NCBI RefSeq assembly: GCF_001083795.1 | Contig: NZ_LAVK01000001.1 | Location: 1-64,000, forward strand | Length of the DNA stretch: 64,000 nucleotides | Direction: 5' to 3' | Origin: Streptomyces sp. SBT349 | GTDB lineage: Bacteria > Actinomycetota > Actinomycetes > Streptomycetales > Streptomycetaceae | In this document: piece after piece, positions 39,195 through 47,794 of the stretch | How positions within the stretch are numbered: the first letter of the stretch is position 1 | Layout: every line of letters starts with the position of its first letter | Position numbers and translations under genes: made by a program | The notes under the pieces: model-generated | Database searches by the model: none | Told to the model about the DNA's origin: nothing | What the model saw: only the letters and a program-made list of their open reading frames with translations

Positions 39195-39710
39195 ATGGAG
39201 GCCGGCCCCCGGGAAAGCAACGGCATGACGGAGGACGTTCCGCCCCGACGGCTCCCCCCCGACGCGGAACTGCTGCCCGAAGGGGAACTGCTGCCCGACG
39301 GCGAGCTGTTGCCCGACGGCGAGCCGCTGCCGGAGGATCAGGCCGTCGAGATCATCGACGACTTCAACAGGGACGAGTCCTATGCCGACTTGCGCCCGCC
39401 CCGGCGGCTGAGGCTCACCCTCTTCGCGCCCATCGTGCTGCTGAGCCTGCTCGGCTCCCTGATGTTCGCCTTCCCGCTCGCCTTCGCCTTCGACGAGGCG
39501 GGCGCCGTGGTCGCCATGCTGGGCCTCCTCATCGGGTGCAGCGCCGCCGGGTGGGGCATGATGGCCGCCCGCCGCGTCGGCTACACCTGGCCCGGCCTGC
39601 CCCCGCGCGGCTCGGGGCAGCGCCCCGACTGGCGGCTGCTGGCGCTCTACGGACTCGGCGTCTCGGTCCTCGCCGTGCTCGCCGTCATGCGGGTGGCCGC
39701 GCTGCGCTGA
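39195..39710 (+). CDS. Three-helix membrane protein, function unknown
   Basis: A 171-aa protein with an acidic N-terminus containing a repeated LLPxGE unit (about four copies, residues ~25-45), then three predicted membrane helices (LFAPIVLLSLLGSLMFAFPL; AVVAMLGLLIGCSAAGWGMM; WRLLALYGLGVSVLAVLAVM). ATG 39195 is 9 nt after GGAGGG; a GTG 6 nt earlier and an ATG at 39225 are alternatives. It lies between miaA and dapF. I do not recognise the family. Confidence 0.7.
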   Translation: MEAGPRESNGMTEDVPPRRLPPDAELLPEGELLPDGELLPDGEPLPEDQAVEIIDDFNRDESYADLRPPRRLRLTLFAPIVLLSLLGSLMFAFPLAFAFDEAGAVVAMLGLLIGCSAAGWGMMAARRVGYTWPGLPPRGSGQRPDWRLLALYGLGVSVLAVLAVMRVAALR

Positions 39711-39740
39711 GTGTCGTCACGATCCGTTACGCTCGGGCCC

Positions 39741-40637
39741 GTGGGCACCGCACAGCAGCCCGTGCCGTTCCTCAAGGGGCACGGCACGGAGAACGACTTC
39801 GTGATCATTCCCGATCCTGACGACCGGCTCGACCTCTCGGCCGCCACCGTCGCGCGCCTGTGCGACCGGCGCGCGGGCCTCGGCGCCGACGGCCTGCTGC
39901 GCGTCGTGCGCGCGGCCGGCGAGGCCGAGTGGTTCATGGACTACCGCAACGCCGACGGCAGCATCGCCGAGATGTGCGGGAACGGCGTGCGGGTCTTCGC
40001 GCGCTACCTCCGGCGCGCCGGGCTGGCCGAGGGCGACTCCCTCCCCGTCGCCACCCGCGCGGGGGTGCGCCGGGTGCGGTTCGAGGACGACGGTGACATC
40101 ACGGTGTCCATGGGACCGGCCACGCTGCCCGGGGGCCCGGGGGAGTCGGTCACCGTCACGGTGGGGGAGCGGACCTGGCCCGCACGCCACGTCGACATGG
40201 GGAACCCGCACGCGGTCGCGTTCGTCGGCGCCCTCGACCACGCGGGCCCGCTGCTCGACCCGCCCGCCGTCCACCCCGCCGCCGCGTATCCGCACGGGGT
40301 GAACGTGGAGTTCGTCGTGGACCGCGGCCCCGGGCACGTCGCGCTCCGGGTGCACGAGCGGGGCTCGGGCGAGACGCGCTCCTGCGGCACCGGCGCGTGC
40401 GCCGTGATGGTCGCCGCCGCCCGGCGGGACGGTCGTGACCCGGCGGCGGACGGCCGCCGGGCCACCTACACCGTGGACGTCCCGGGTGGGCGGCTGGTGG
40501 TCAGCGAGGACCCGGAGGGCCAGGTCACCATGAAGGGCCCGGCCGTGATCGTCGCCGAGGGGACGCTGGACGCCGCCTGGCTGCATCAATCCTGGCCGGT
40601 GACGCCGCATATTTCAGCCACGTTTCACAGAACATAA
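39741..40637 (+). CDS. dapF: Diaminopimelate epimerase DapF
   Basis: A 298-aa enzyme converting LL- to meso-diaminopimelate for lysine and peptidoglycan synthesis (streptomycete walls use LL-DAP, so mainly lysine). The two catalytic cysteines are Cys79 (EMCGNGVR) and Cys215 (RSCGTGACA). Start GTG 39741 gives VGTAQQPVPFLKGHGTENDF, matching the family; TACGCT 7-8 nt upstream suggests a leaderless mRNA. Longer in-frame starts upstream are unlikely. Confidence 0.93.
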   Translation: MGTAQQPVPFLKGHGTENDFVIIPDPDDRLDLSAATVARLCDRRAGLGADGLLRVVRAAGEAEWFMDYRNADGSIAEMCGNGVRVFARYLRRAGLAEGDSLPVATRAGVRRVRFEDDGDITVSMGPATLPGGPGESVTVTVGERTWPARHVDMGNPHAVAFVGALDHAGPLLDPPAVHPAAAYPHGVNVEFVVDRGPGHVALRVHERGSGETRSCGTGACAVMVAAARRDGRDPAADGRRATYTVDVPGGRLVVSEDPEGQVTMKGPAVIVAEGTLDAAWLHQSWPVTPHISATFHRT

Positions 40638-40795
40638 GTCACTCGAATGGGTGATCCACCACGATAGGGGCGGACGTCGGCGGGTGCACCGTGGTGGGCT
40701 CGGTAGCATCAAGCACCGGCGCCGCTGCGGGAATCCCTCGAATCGATCGACGTCAGCCGCGGTCCGGTCAACAGACCGCGGGAGGTGCCCACCCC

Positions 40796-42922
40796 ATGAG
40801 TGCAGAGGCGACCACACCGGGCGGCGCCGCCCGTGAACGCCGGGGCCACCGAAGAGACGTGCTGCGGCTGCGGCAGCTCGGCCGCGCCGCCGTCATCCGC
40901 TCCACCGTGCGCGACCGGCTCCCCGACGCCATCGAGCATGTGGCCCAGGCCCACCGCCGCCACCACCCGCGCGCCGATCTCGACGCCCTGCGCCGTGCCT
41001 ACCTGCTGGCCGAATTCGCGCACCGCGGGCAGATGCGGAAGAGCGGCGAGCCCTACATCACGCACCCGCTCGCCGTCACGCTGATCCTCGCCGAGCTCGG
41101 CGCCGAGACCACGACGCTCACCGCCTCCCTCCTCCACGACACGGTCGAGGACACGGAGGTGACCCTCGACCAGGTCCGCGCCGACTTCGGCGACGAGGTC
41201 GGCCATCTGGTGGACGGCGTCACCAAGCTGGAGAAGGTGGACTACGGCGCCGCGGCCGAGCCCGAGACGTTCCGCAAGATGCTCGTGGCCACCGGCAGCG
41301 ACGTGCGGGTGATGTCCATCAAGCTCGCCGACCGCCTGCACAACATGCGGACCCTCGGCGTGATGCGCCCCGAGAAGCAGGCCCGCATCGCCCGCGTCAC
41401 CCGCGACGTGCTGATCCCGCTCGCCGAGCGCCTCGGCGTGCAGGCCGTGAAGACGGAGCTGGAGGATCTGGTCTTCGCCATCCTCCATCCCGAGGAGCAC
41501 GCGCTGGCCCGGGAGCTGATCCGCCGTCACGCCCGGCGCCCCGACCCGCTGGCCGAGGCCGCCGTCGCGGTCCGCGAGGTGCTGCGCGAGGCCGGGGTCA
41601 CCGCCCAGGTCGTCACCAGACCCCGGCATGTGCTGTCGGTGCACCGCGTTCGGCTGAAACGCGGCGAGCCCGGCTCCTTCGACTACGGCCGGCTCCTGAT
41701 CCTCGTCCCGGAGAACGCGGACTGCTACGCCGCGCTGGGCGAGCTGCACACCTGCTTCACGCCGGTGGTCTCCGAGTTCAAGGACTTCATCGCCGTCCCC
41801 AAGTTCAACCTGTACCAGTCGCTGCACACCGCCTTCGCCTTCGGCGGCGGGCGGATCGCCGAGGTGCTGGTGCGCACGCACGCCATGCACCGCGTCGCGG
41901 AGGCGGGCGTGGTCGCGCTGGGCGACCCGCACCGCGCGGGCGAGGGCGAGGCCGACGAGGGCGAACGCGTCGACCCGACCCGCCCCGGCTGGCTCTCCCG
42001 GCTGCTCGACTGGCAGCGGCAGGCCCCCGACCCCGACACCTTCTGGACCGCGCTCCGCGACGAGCTGGCGAAGGACCGCGAGATCACGGTCTTCGGCGAG
42101 GCGGCGGACGCGGGCCCCCTCCAGCTCCCGGTCGGCGCGACCTGCGTGGACGCGGCCTACGCCCGGCACGGGCAGGACGCCCACGCCTGCATCGGCGTCC
42201 GCGTCAACGGGCGGCTCGCCACCCTGCGCACCGTGCTCCACGACGGCGACACGGTGCACCTCCTGCTCGCGCCCGACGGCAGCACGGGCCCCTCGCCCGA
42301 GTGGCTGGGGTACGCCACCACGCCCGCCGCCCGCATCCCGATCGGCCACTGGCTGGACAGCGGCGCCGCCACCGGCGCGGAGCCGGGCCCCGAGCCCGTT
42401 CCGCCGCTCGGAGCCACGGCCGGGGCCGCGGCGCCCGCGTCCCGCCGGGAGGCGGCGGACCCGGCCGACAGCGCGGCCGCCCTCGTCGCGGGTGCCCCCG
42501 AGGCCCCGGTGCGCCTGGCGCGTTGCTGCACGCCCGTCCCGCCCGACGGGGTGAGCGGCTTCACCGTGCGTGGCGGCGCCGTCACCGTGCACCGCGAGGA
42601 CTGCCCGTCCGCGGTGCGGATGACCGCCGCCGGGCGCCGTCCGCTGCCGGTGACCTGGCGCTCGGACTCCATCGGCTGCCGCGTCACCCTGCACGCCGAG
42701 GCCCTCGGCCGCCCCGAGCTGCTCGCCGACCTCACCGAGGCCCTGGCCGCCCACGGCGCGGCCGTGCTCGCCGCCGAGGTCGAGCCCCCCCGCGAGCACC
42801 GCGTCCGCCACACCTACACGCTGCGACTGCCCGACTCCTCCGGGCTTCCCCGCCTGATGCGCGCGATGCGCCGGGTGCCGGGCGTCTACGACGTGACCCG
42901 CGCGGCCCGCCTCCAGTCCTGA
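40796..42922 (+). CDS. rshA: RelA/SpoT homologue RshA, (p)ppGpp hydrolase with divergent synthetase domain
   Basis: A 708-aa stringent-response enzyme. The HD hydrolase domain keeps His90, His114-Asp115 and Glu118-Asp119 (HPLAV, SLLHDTVEDTEV). The synthetase region keeps an Asp after Phe (SFDYG), VSEFKDFIAVPKFNLYQSLHT and a Glu in AEVLVRT, but departs from the usual DL(I/V)GIRV, EVQIRT and AEYGVAAHW forms. TGS (~420-485), a zinc-finger-like CC/C stretch (LARCCTPVPP ... DCPS) and ACT (~630-700) follow. GGAGGT is 9 nt before ATG 40796. It is shorter than the main streptomycete RelA and matches the second homologue, RshA. Hydrolase activity seems secure; synthetase activity less so. Confidence 0.85.
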   Translation: MSAEATTPGGAARERRGHRRDVLRLRQLGRAAVIRSTVRDRLPDAIEHVAQAHRRHHPRADLDALRRAYLLAEFAHRGQMRKSGEPYITHPLAVTLILAELGAETTTLTASLLHDTVEDTEVTLDQVRADFGDEVGHLVDGVTKLEKVDYGAAAEPETFRKMLVATGSDVRVMSIKLADRLHNMRTLGVMRPEKQARIARVTRDVLIPLAERLGVQAVKTELEDLVFAILHPEEHALARELIRRHARRPDPLAEAAVAVREVLREAGVTAQVVTRPRHVLSVHRVRLKRGEPGSFDYGRLLILVPENADCYAALGELHTCFTPVVSEFKDFIAVPKFNLYQSLHTAFAFGGGRIAEVLVRTHAMHRVAEAGVVALGDPHRAGEGEADEGERVDPTRPGWLSRLLDWQRQAPDPDTFWTALRDELAKDREITVFGEAADAGPLQLPVGATCVDAAYARHGQDAHACIGVRVNGRLATLRTVLHDGDTVHLLLAPDGSTGPSPEWLGYATTPAARIPIGHWLDSGAATGAEPGPEPVPPLGATAGAAAPASRREAADPADSAAALVAGAPEAPVRLARCCTPVPPDGVSGFTVRGGAVTVHREDCPSAVRMTAAGRRPLPVTWRSDSIGCRVTLHAEALGRPELLADLTEALAAHGAAVLAAEVEPPREHRVRHTYTLRLPDSSGLPRLMRAMRRVPGVYDVTRAARLQS

Positions 42923-42969
42923 GTCCGGATCCCGGGACGGCCCGGGGCCCGGCGCCGGCCCCGCACCCG

Positions 42970-43030
42970 GGTGGGCACGCCACCGCGCCGCGTGCTAATC
43001 GGGGTGACGCGGGGGTGGCACCGTGCCACC
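42970..43030 (+). promoter_or_regulatory. Two related dyads upstream of hflX
   Basis: GGTGGGCACGCCACC (42970-42984) and GGTGGCACCGTGCCACC (43014-43030) share GGTGG...CCACC arms; the second has 8-bp perfect arms around one base. They lie 125-185 bp before the hflX start and look like operator sites. No cognate regulator is known to me. Confidence 0.4.
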
Positions 43031-43155
43031 ATGGGACGCGCGGCCGGGAATGTTCCGAGTCGCACGGGCGTTGAAGAGCTGACAGTTCCCCGGCGTCCAA
43101 GCGCCGGCCGAGGCCGTCCGAGCCTCGCCGTCTTCCCCCGACTTTAAGGAACGCA

Positions 43156-44640
43156 TTGACCTTCTCTTCCCTTCCTCAGGATCACCAGCGCCGCACCGCG
43201 GGCCGCCGGGCCGACGCCCTGATGGATGAGGACGTCGCCCGGAGCGAGTTCGACGACGTGGACGGCGATCAGTTCGAGCGCGACGAGCGCGCCGCACTCC
43301 GCCGTGTCATCGGGCTCTCGACCGAGCTGGAGGACATCACCGAGGTCGAGTACCGGCAGCTGCGTCTGGAGCGCGTGGTGCTCGTCGGCGTCTGGACCTC
43401 CGGTACCGCGCGGGACGCGGAGCTGTCCCTCGCGGAGCTCGCCGCCCTGGCCGAGACCGCGGGCGCCCTGGTGCTCGACGGCGTGATCCAGCGCCGCGAC
43501 AAGCCGGACCCGGCCACCTACATCGGCTCGGGCAAGGCGCAGGAGCTCAGGGACCTCGTGCTGGAGACCGGCGCCGACACCGTCGTGTGCGACGGTGAGT
43601 TGAGTCCGGGTCAGCTGATCCACCTGGAGGATGTCGTCAAGGTGAAGGTGGTCGACAGGACCGCCCTGATCCTGGACATCTTCGCCCAGCACGCCAAGTC
43701 CCGTGAGGGCAAGGCGCAGGTGTCGCTCGCCCAGATGCAGTACATGCTGCCGCGGCTGCGCGGCTGGGGCCAGTCGCTGTCGCGCCAGATGGGCGGCGGT
43801 GGCTCCAGCAGCGGTGGCGGGGGGATGGCCACCCGCGGCCCCGGTGAGACCAAGATCGAGACCGACCGGCGGCGGATCCGCGAGAAGATGGCGAAGATGC
43901 GCCGGGAGATCGCGGACATGAAGCACGGCCGGGAGCTCAAGCGGCAGGAGCGCCACCGCAACAAGGTGCCGTCCGTCGCCATCGCCGGCTACACCAACGC
44001 GGGCAAGTCCTCCCTGCTGAACCAGCTGACCGGCGCCGGAGTCCTCGTGGAGAACGCGCTGTTCGCCACGCTGGACCCGACCGTGCGCCGGGCGACCACG
44101 CCCAGCGGGCGCGGGTACACCCTGGCCGACACCGTGGGCTTCGTGCGCCACCTGCCCCACCACCTGGTGGAGGCGTTCCGCTCCACCATGGAGGAGGTCG
44201 GCGAGGCCGACCTGATCCTGCACGTGGTGGACGGCTCGCACCCGGTGCCCGAGGAGCAGCTCGCGGCCGTCCGTGAGGTGATCCGCGAGGTGGGGGCGAA
44301 GGACATCCCCGAGATCGTGGTGCTCAACAAGGCGGATGCCGCGGACGAGCTGACGCTCCAGCGGCTGCTGCGGGCCGAGAAGCGGGCCATCGCCGTTTCG
44401 GCGCGCACCGGCCTGGGGCTCGACCGGCTCCTCGAGTGGATCGACGACGAACTGCCGCGCCCCGCCGTGGAGCTGGGGGTCCTGGTGCCCTACACCGAGG
44501 GTGGTCTGGTCTCCCGCGTGCACGCGGAGGGCGAGGTCCTCTCCGAGGAGCACACCGCCGAGGGCACGCTGCTCACGGTTCGGGTGCACCCGGAGCTGGG
44601 TGCGCTGCTCGAACCGTACGTCCCGGCCGTCCGGGGCTGA
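43156..44640 (+). CDS. hflX: Ribosome-associated GTPase HflX
   Basis: A 494-aa Obg-HflX GTPase that splits or rescues stalled ribosomes. The N-terminal HflX domain (~55-260) is followed by the Gly-rich linker GGGGSSSGGGG, GPGETKIETDRR, and a GTPase domain with G1 GYTNAGKS (from Gly278), G3 DTVGFVRHLP and G4 LNKAD. Start TTG 43156 is supported by AAGGAA 6-7 nt upstream; ATG 43222 (MDEDVA) is an alternative. A strong terminator follows. Confidence 0.92.
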   Translation: MTFSSLPQDHQRRTAGRRADALMDEDVARSEFDDVDGDQFERDERAALRRVIGLSTELEDITEVEYRQLRLERVVLVGVWTSGTARDAELSLAELAALAETAGALVLDGVIQRRDKPDPATYIGSGKAQELRDLVLETGADTVVCDGELSPGQLIHLEDVVKVKVVDRTALILDIFAQHAKSREGKAQVSLAQMQYMLPRLRGWGQSLSRQMGGGGSSSGGGGMATRGPGETKIETDRRRIREKMAKMRREIADMKHGRELKRQERHRNKVPSVAIAGYTNAGKSSLLNQLTGAGVLVENALFATLDPTVRRATTPSGRGYTLADTVGFVRHLPHHLVEAFRSTMEEVGEADLILHVVDGSHPVPEEQLAAVREVIREVGAKDIPEIVVLNKADAADELTLQRLLRAEKRAIAVSARTGLGLDRLLEWIDDELPRPAVELGVLVPYTEGGLVSRVHAEGEVLSEEHTAEGTLLTVRVHPELGALLEPYVPAVRG

Positions 44641-44680
44641 CCGCCCCGGTTCCCGCGGCGAGCGTGCTCGCTCGCGCACT

Positions 44681-44715
44681 GCCTGAGGGGCCGCCCGTGG
44701 GGCGGCCCCTCAGGC
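44681..44715. terminator. Bidirectional terminator between hflX and tetR
   Basis: A perfect 16-bp inverted repeat (arms 44681-44696 and 44700-44715) around a 3-nt loop, 40 bp after the hflX stop. The stop codon of the convergent TetR gene lies inside the right arm. No T tract, as is common in streptomycetes. Confidence 0.75.
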
Positions 44716-45303
44716 ATGTACGGCCACGGCACCGCTCACGCGCGCCGGGTCGGCCGCGAGGCCGCGCAGCACGAGCTGGACCCACCGCCGCCGCGCGGCC
44801 TCGGGCAGGTCGTCGCCCGGGAGATTGCCCAGGGCGAGCATGAGATCGGCCGCCGTGACGTCCCGGTGCAGCGATCCCTCCGCGTGACCGGCCGCGACGA
44901 TGCGCGACAGGAGGCTCCCGCCCCTCCGGGCCAGCTCCTGGTCCGCCCTCATCCCGAGGGGGCCGATCGCGGTCCTGACGGTGCGGTCCGTGCCGGCCGC
45001 TTCGCTGATGCGCCCGGCCAGTAACGCCAGTTCGGCGAAGGCGCTGCCGCCCGCGTCGATCCGGGCGACCGCCTCGTCGAGAGCCGTGAAGATGCGGTGG
45101 ACGAGGTCGCCCACGATCGCCTGGACGAGATCGGCCTTGGTCGGGAAGTGCCGGTACAGGGTCCCCACCGCCACCCCGGCCTCCCGGGCGATCTCGTCGA
45201 TCCCCGCGCCCTCTCCCCGCGCGGCGAACAACGTGCGCGCGGCGCGCAGGATGTTCGCGCGGTTGCGTGCGGCGTCCGCACGCAACCGGTGTGGTGCGGT
45301 CAC
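44710..45303 (-). CDS. TetR-family transcriptional regulator
   Basis: A 197-aa repressor-like protein. The N-terminal helix-turn-helix (~15-62) shows NILRAARTLFAARG and AGVAVGTLYRHFPTKADLVQAI. The C-terminal ligand domain resembles the TetR_C_33-like group. GTG 45303 has GGAGG about 8 nt upstream. A 12-bp-arm inverted repeat lies just inside the coding start and an 8-bp-arm dyad 43 bp upstream, so autorepression is likely. No divergent target gene is visible in the next kilobase. Confidence 0.85.
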   Translation of the reverse strand: MTAPHRLRADAARNRANILRAARTLFAARGEGAGIDEIAREAGVAVGTLYRHFPTKADLVQAIVGDLVHRIFTALDEAVARIDAGGSAFAELALLAGRISEAAGTDRTVRTAIGPLGMRADQELARRGGSLLSRIVAAGHAEGSLHRDVTAADLMLALGNLPGDDLPEAARRRWVQLVLRGLAADPARVSGAVAVHA

Positions 45304-45364
45304 GGATCGGCCTCCGTCCTCCCGAGTGCACCTGAGGATGCCACAGCCACGCGCCGCGCGTGGC
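45261..45364. promoter_or_regulatory. Two dyads around the tetR start, candidate operators
   Basis: Dyad 1: arms GGTTGCGTGCGG (45261-45272) and CCGCACGCAACC (45276-45287), perfect 12-bp arms with a 3-nt spacer, inside codons 6-14 of tetR. Dyad 2: GCCACGCG-CCG-CGCGTGGC (45346-45364), 43 bp upstream of the start. Their size and symmetry fit TetR operators, but they differ in sequence. Dyad 1 also encodes conserved residues (RLRADAARNR), so codon constraint may explain part of it. Confidence 0.45.
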
Positions 45365-46322
45365 CGGGAACCAGCGCCGGGACACGGGCGGATTCCGTCG
45401 CGGAATACCGACTTCTGCTTGCGGACCCGCACCGCCTGAGCCGAGCCATTTCCGGCCAACTGCTCGCGGCCGCCGGTTTCCTTCCGCTCCTCGCCCTCAT
45501 GGGCGGCGTTCACCTCGTCGGCAACGCGTCGTCGTGGGGGGTTCTCACCGCGCTCCGCCAGCGGGTGGCCGCGCTGCCGGCCAGGGATGTCGGGACCGCG
45601 TGCGCCGCCCGGCGGCCCCCGCATCGTTGGTCACCGGGGCGCGAGAGCCGGGAACTGATGTCTCAATTCCTGCTTCCGCGAGCACAGTTCAAGGTCGCCT
45701 TTAGGCATCTGGGTCATGATCGGCCACGACCGGCCGGGAGAGGCCCCCACACCGAGCCCTGCCCGCGTAGCCCCCAAAAGGTCTCCGGAGCGCCGACATC
45801 ATGACCCTCTCCCAGGCAGCCCGCACCTGTCACCAGCCGTCGGCACCGGGTCCCTCCGGGCCGCCGCACCTCCTCGCCCCCCGCCGCAGCGGCCACCTGA
45901 CCCCGGCCCCTCCGGGTCGATCTAGCGGCAACGGCAGACCAGAGGTGTGGCGTTGATCACACGCGGCCCCGCCGCGGCCCGGGGGCCGAGGCGCGGGACG
46001 AAGGCGAACGCCCGGGGCCGCCGCCGTCCGTTGCGCGGGCATGGGGGCGCGGGGGCCGCCAGGCCCGGTGACCTGGCACCGCCGGTCACCGCCGACACCT
46101 CCCGTATACCACCGTCGCCCCTCCCGACGTCCCGCGGGATGGCCCCGCTGACCGACGCCGAACCGCGGATGTCGACCCGCCGCCGCCTCCTGGCACGGCG
46201 ACGGGGCCGCCCTCGCGGCCGCCGTGTGACCGCTCGCATACGTGTGTGACGCACCGGTGTTGGTTACCGTAGGGAATGGTTCAGTCGCTATGGCCGATGT
46301 ATCGGACAAAGGGGGAAGGCTG
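45304..46322. other. Gene-poor region between tetR and the SARP regulator
   Basis: About 1 kb with no convincing gene. Open frames exist on both strands but they are Arg/Pro-rich, lack ribosome binding sites and resemble no family I know. One forward frame at ~45400-45620 has fair codon bias and a hydrophobic stretch (LLAAAGFLPLLALMGG) but no start codon, so it may be a gene remnant. The last 80 bp before the SARP start are less GC-rich and probably hold its promoter. Confidence 0.5.
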
Positions 46323-47159
46323 ATGAGATACGAGATCCTGGGACCGCTTCGCCTCACGGGTGAGGAGGGCACCTCGTACATCGGTGCCCGCAAGGTCGAA
46401 ACGCTGCTGGCCGCGCTGCTCGTACGATCCGACCAGGTCGTGCCGAGCGGGCGGATCAAGGAGGAGATCTGGGGCGGCTCCCCGCCCAAACGCGCGTCCG
46501 CCGCCATGCATGTCTACGTGTCACAGCTCCGCAAGATCCTTGCCGCCGCGACGGGCGCGGCCGACAGCCCGATCGTCACCCGGCCTCCGGGTTACACGAT
46601 CCAGATCGGCCCCGACGACGAACTCGACGTGCACGCCTTCGAGTCGCACATCCGAGCGGGCCGCGCCCACCGCCAGGAGGGCCGCCACGAGGACGCCTGC
46701 ACCGCACTGACGTCCGCGCTCTCCCTGTGGCGCGGCCACGCCCTCGCCGGGGTCTCCGGCGGCCCGCTGATCGGCGCGTTCACCGCGTATCTGGAAGACG
46801 CCCGCGCCGAGTGCCAGGAGATGCTGATCGACGCCCAGCTGGCCATGGGTCGCCACCGCGAACAGGTGGGCCGGCTCCAGGCGCTGATCAGCGAGAACCC
46901 CCTGAGCGAGGTCTTCTACCGGCAGCTCATGCTCGCCCTCTACCGCTCCGAGCGGCAGGCCGACGCGCTGCGGGTCTACGAGAGCGCACGCCGTGTCCTC
47001 CACGACGAGCTCGGCCTGGAGCCGGGCCAGCCGCTGCGGGACCTCCAGCGGGCCATCCTGCTGGCCGACCCGCGGCTGGGTGCCCAAGCGGCATCCGGCT
47101 CGGCCCCGTTCGGCCACTCCCTGCACCGCCTGGACCGGGTGGGAGCCGTCGGAGCCTGA
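46323..47159 (+). CDS. SARP-family transcriptional regulator
   Basis: A 278-aa activator of the AfsR/SARP type without the NB-ARC half. It has an OmpR-like winged-helix domain (~1-95; MRYEILGPLRLT, AAMHVYVSQLRKIL, TRPPGYTIQI) and a bacterial transcriptional activation domain (~100-250; HAFESHIRAGRA, FYRQLMLALYRSERQADALR, LGLEPGQPLRDLQRAIL). ATG 46323 is preceded by GGGGGAAGG. SARPs usually control neighbouring secondary-metabolite genes by binding direct repeats; the siderophore operon 2.2 kb downstream is the only candidate nearby. No TTA codon was noticed. Confidence 0.85.
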   Translation: MRYEILGPLRLTGEEGTSYIGARKVETLLAALLVRSDQVVPSGRIKEEIWGGSPPKRASAAMHVYVSQLRKILAAATGAADSPIVTRPPGYTIQIGPDDELDVHAFESHIRAGRAHRQEGRHEDACTALTSALSLWRGHALAGVSGGPLIGAFTAYLEDARAECQEMLIDAQLAMGRHREQVGRLQALISENPLSEVFYRQLMLALYRSERQADALRVYESARRVLHDELGLEPGQPLRDLQRAILLADPRLGAQAASGSAPFGHSLHRLDRVGAVGA

Positions 47160-47237
47160 CCACCCCTCGATTAGCATGGACGCGTCGGCACGTATCTCGT
47201 CGAGAGAGCGTGACCCTCGGAACCGGGAGAGCTGCTC

Positions 47238-47660
47238 GTGTTGCGCACCATGTTCAAATCCAAGATCCACCGCGCCACGGTGACCCAGGCCGACCTGCAG
47301 TACGTCGGCTCGGTCACCGTGGACGCGGCCCTGATGGAAGCCGCCGACCTGCTGCCGGGCGAGCAGGTCCACATCGTCGACATCGACAACGGAAGCCGCC
47401 TGGAGACCTATGTCATCGAGGGCGAACGCGGCTCCGGCGTCATCGGGATCAACGGCGCGGCCGCCCACCTGGTGCAGCCGGGCCACCTGGTCATCCTCAT
47501 CAGCTACACCCAGGTCGACGACGCCGAGGCGCGCCGCATGCGGCCCACCGTCGTGCATGTGGACCGCGCCAACCGGGTGGTCGGCCTGGGCGCCGACCCC
47601 TCCGAGCCCCCGCCCGGCGGCGACGCCGAGCGCAGCCCGCAGGCCGCCCACCGCGCCTGA
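47238..47660 (+). CDS. panD: Aspartate 1-decarboxylase PanD
   Basis: A 140-aa pyruvoyl enzyme making beta-alanine for pantothenate and CoA. The self-cleavage site Gly24-Ser25 is in YVGSVTVD. Lys9 (FKSKIHRA), the [17 protein letters not shown] core and ISYTQV are typical. Start GTG 47238 ([10 protein letters not shown]) has GGGAGAG about 8 nt upstream. It is complete. panC or panB is not nearby, so this is a lone panD. Confidence 0.93.
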   Translation: MLRTMFKSKIHRATVTQADLQYVGSVTVDAALMEAADLLPGEQVHIVDIDNGSRLETYVIEGERGSGVIGINGAAAHLVQPGHLVILISYTQVDDAEARRMRPTVVHVDRANRVVGLGADPSEPPPGGDAERSPQAAHRA

Positions 47661-47709
47661 GCACCGCCTGAGCACCACCCGAGCACCACTCAGCGGCCGG
47701 ACACGGCAC

Positions 47710-47757
47710 GACGCCGGGGCCCGGCGGTCACCCTCGTGACCGCCGGGCCCCGGCGTC
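47710..47757. terminator. Very strong terminator hairpin between panD and the protease gene
   Basis: A perfect 22-bp inverted repeat (arms 47710-47731 and 47736-47757) with a 4-nt loop CCTC, followed by TGTTTC. It lies between two convergent genes and should stop transcription from both sides. Confidence 0.85.
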
Positions 47758-47794
47758 TGTTTCGGCGGCGTTTGCCCCGCCGTCGCGTCCGGAC

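Noticed and set aside
45947-46249. A 100-codon Arg-rich frame before the SARP gene
   Set aside because: GTG start without a convincing ribosome binding site, extreme Arg/Pro content, no similarity recognised.
45830-46507. Minus-strand 225-codon frame across the SARP promoter
   Set aside because: It overlaps the SARP coding start, has no ribosome binding site and encodes an Arg/Pro-rich chain with no domain.
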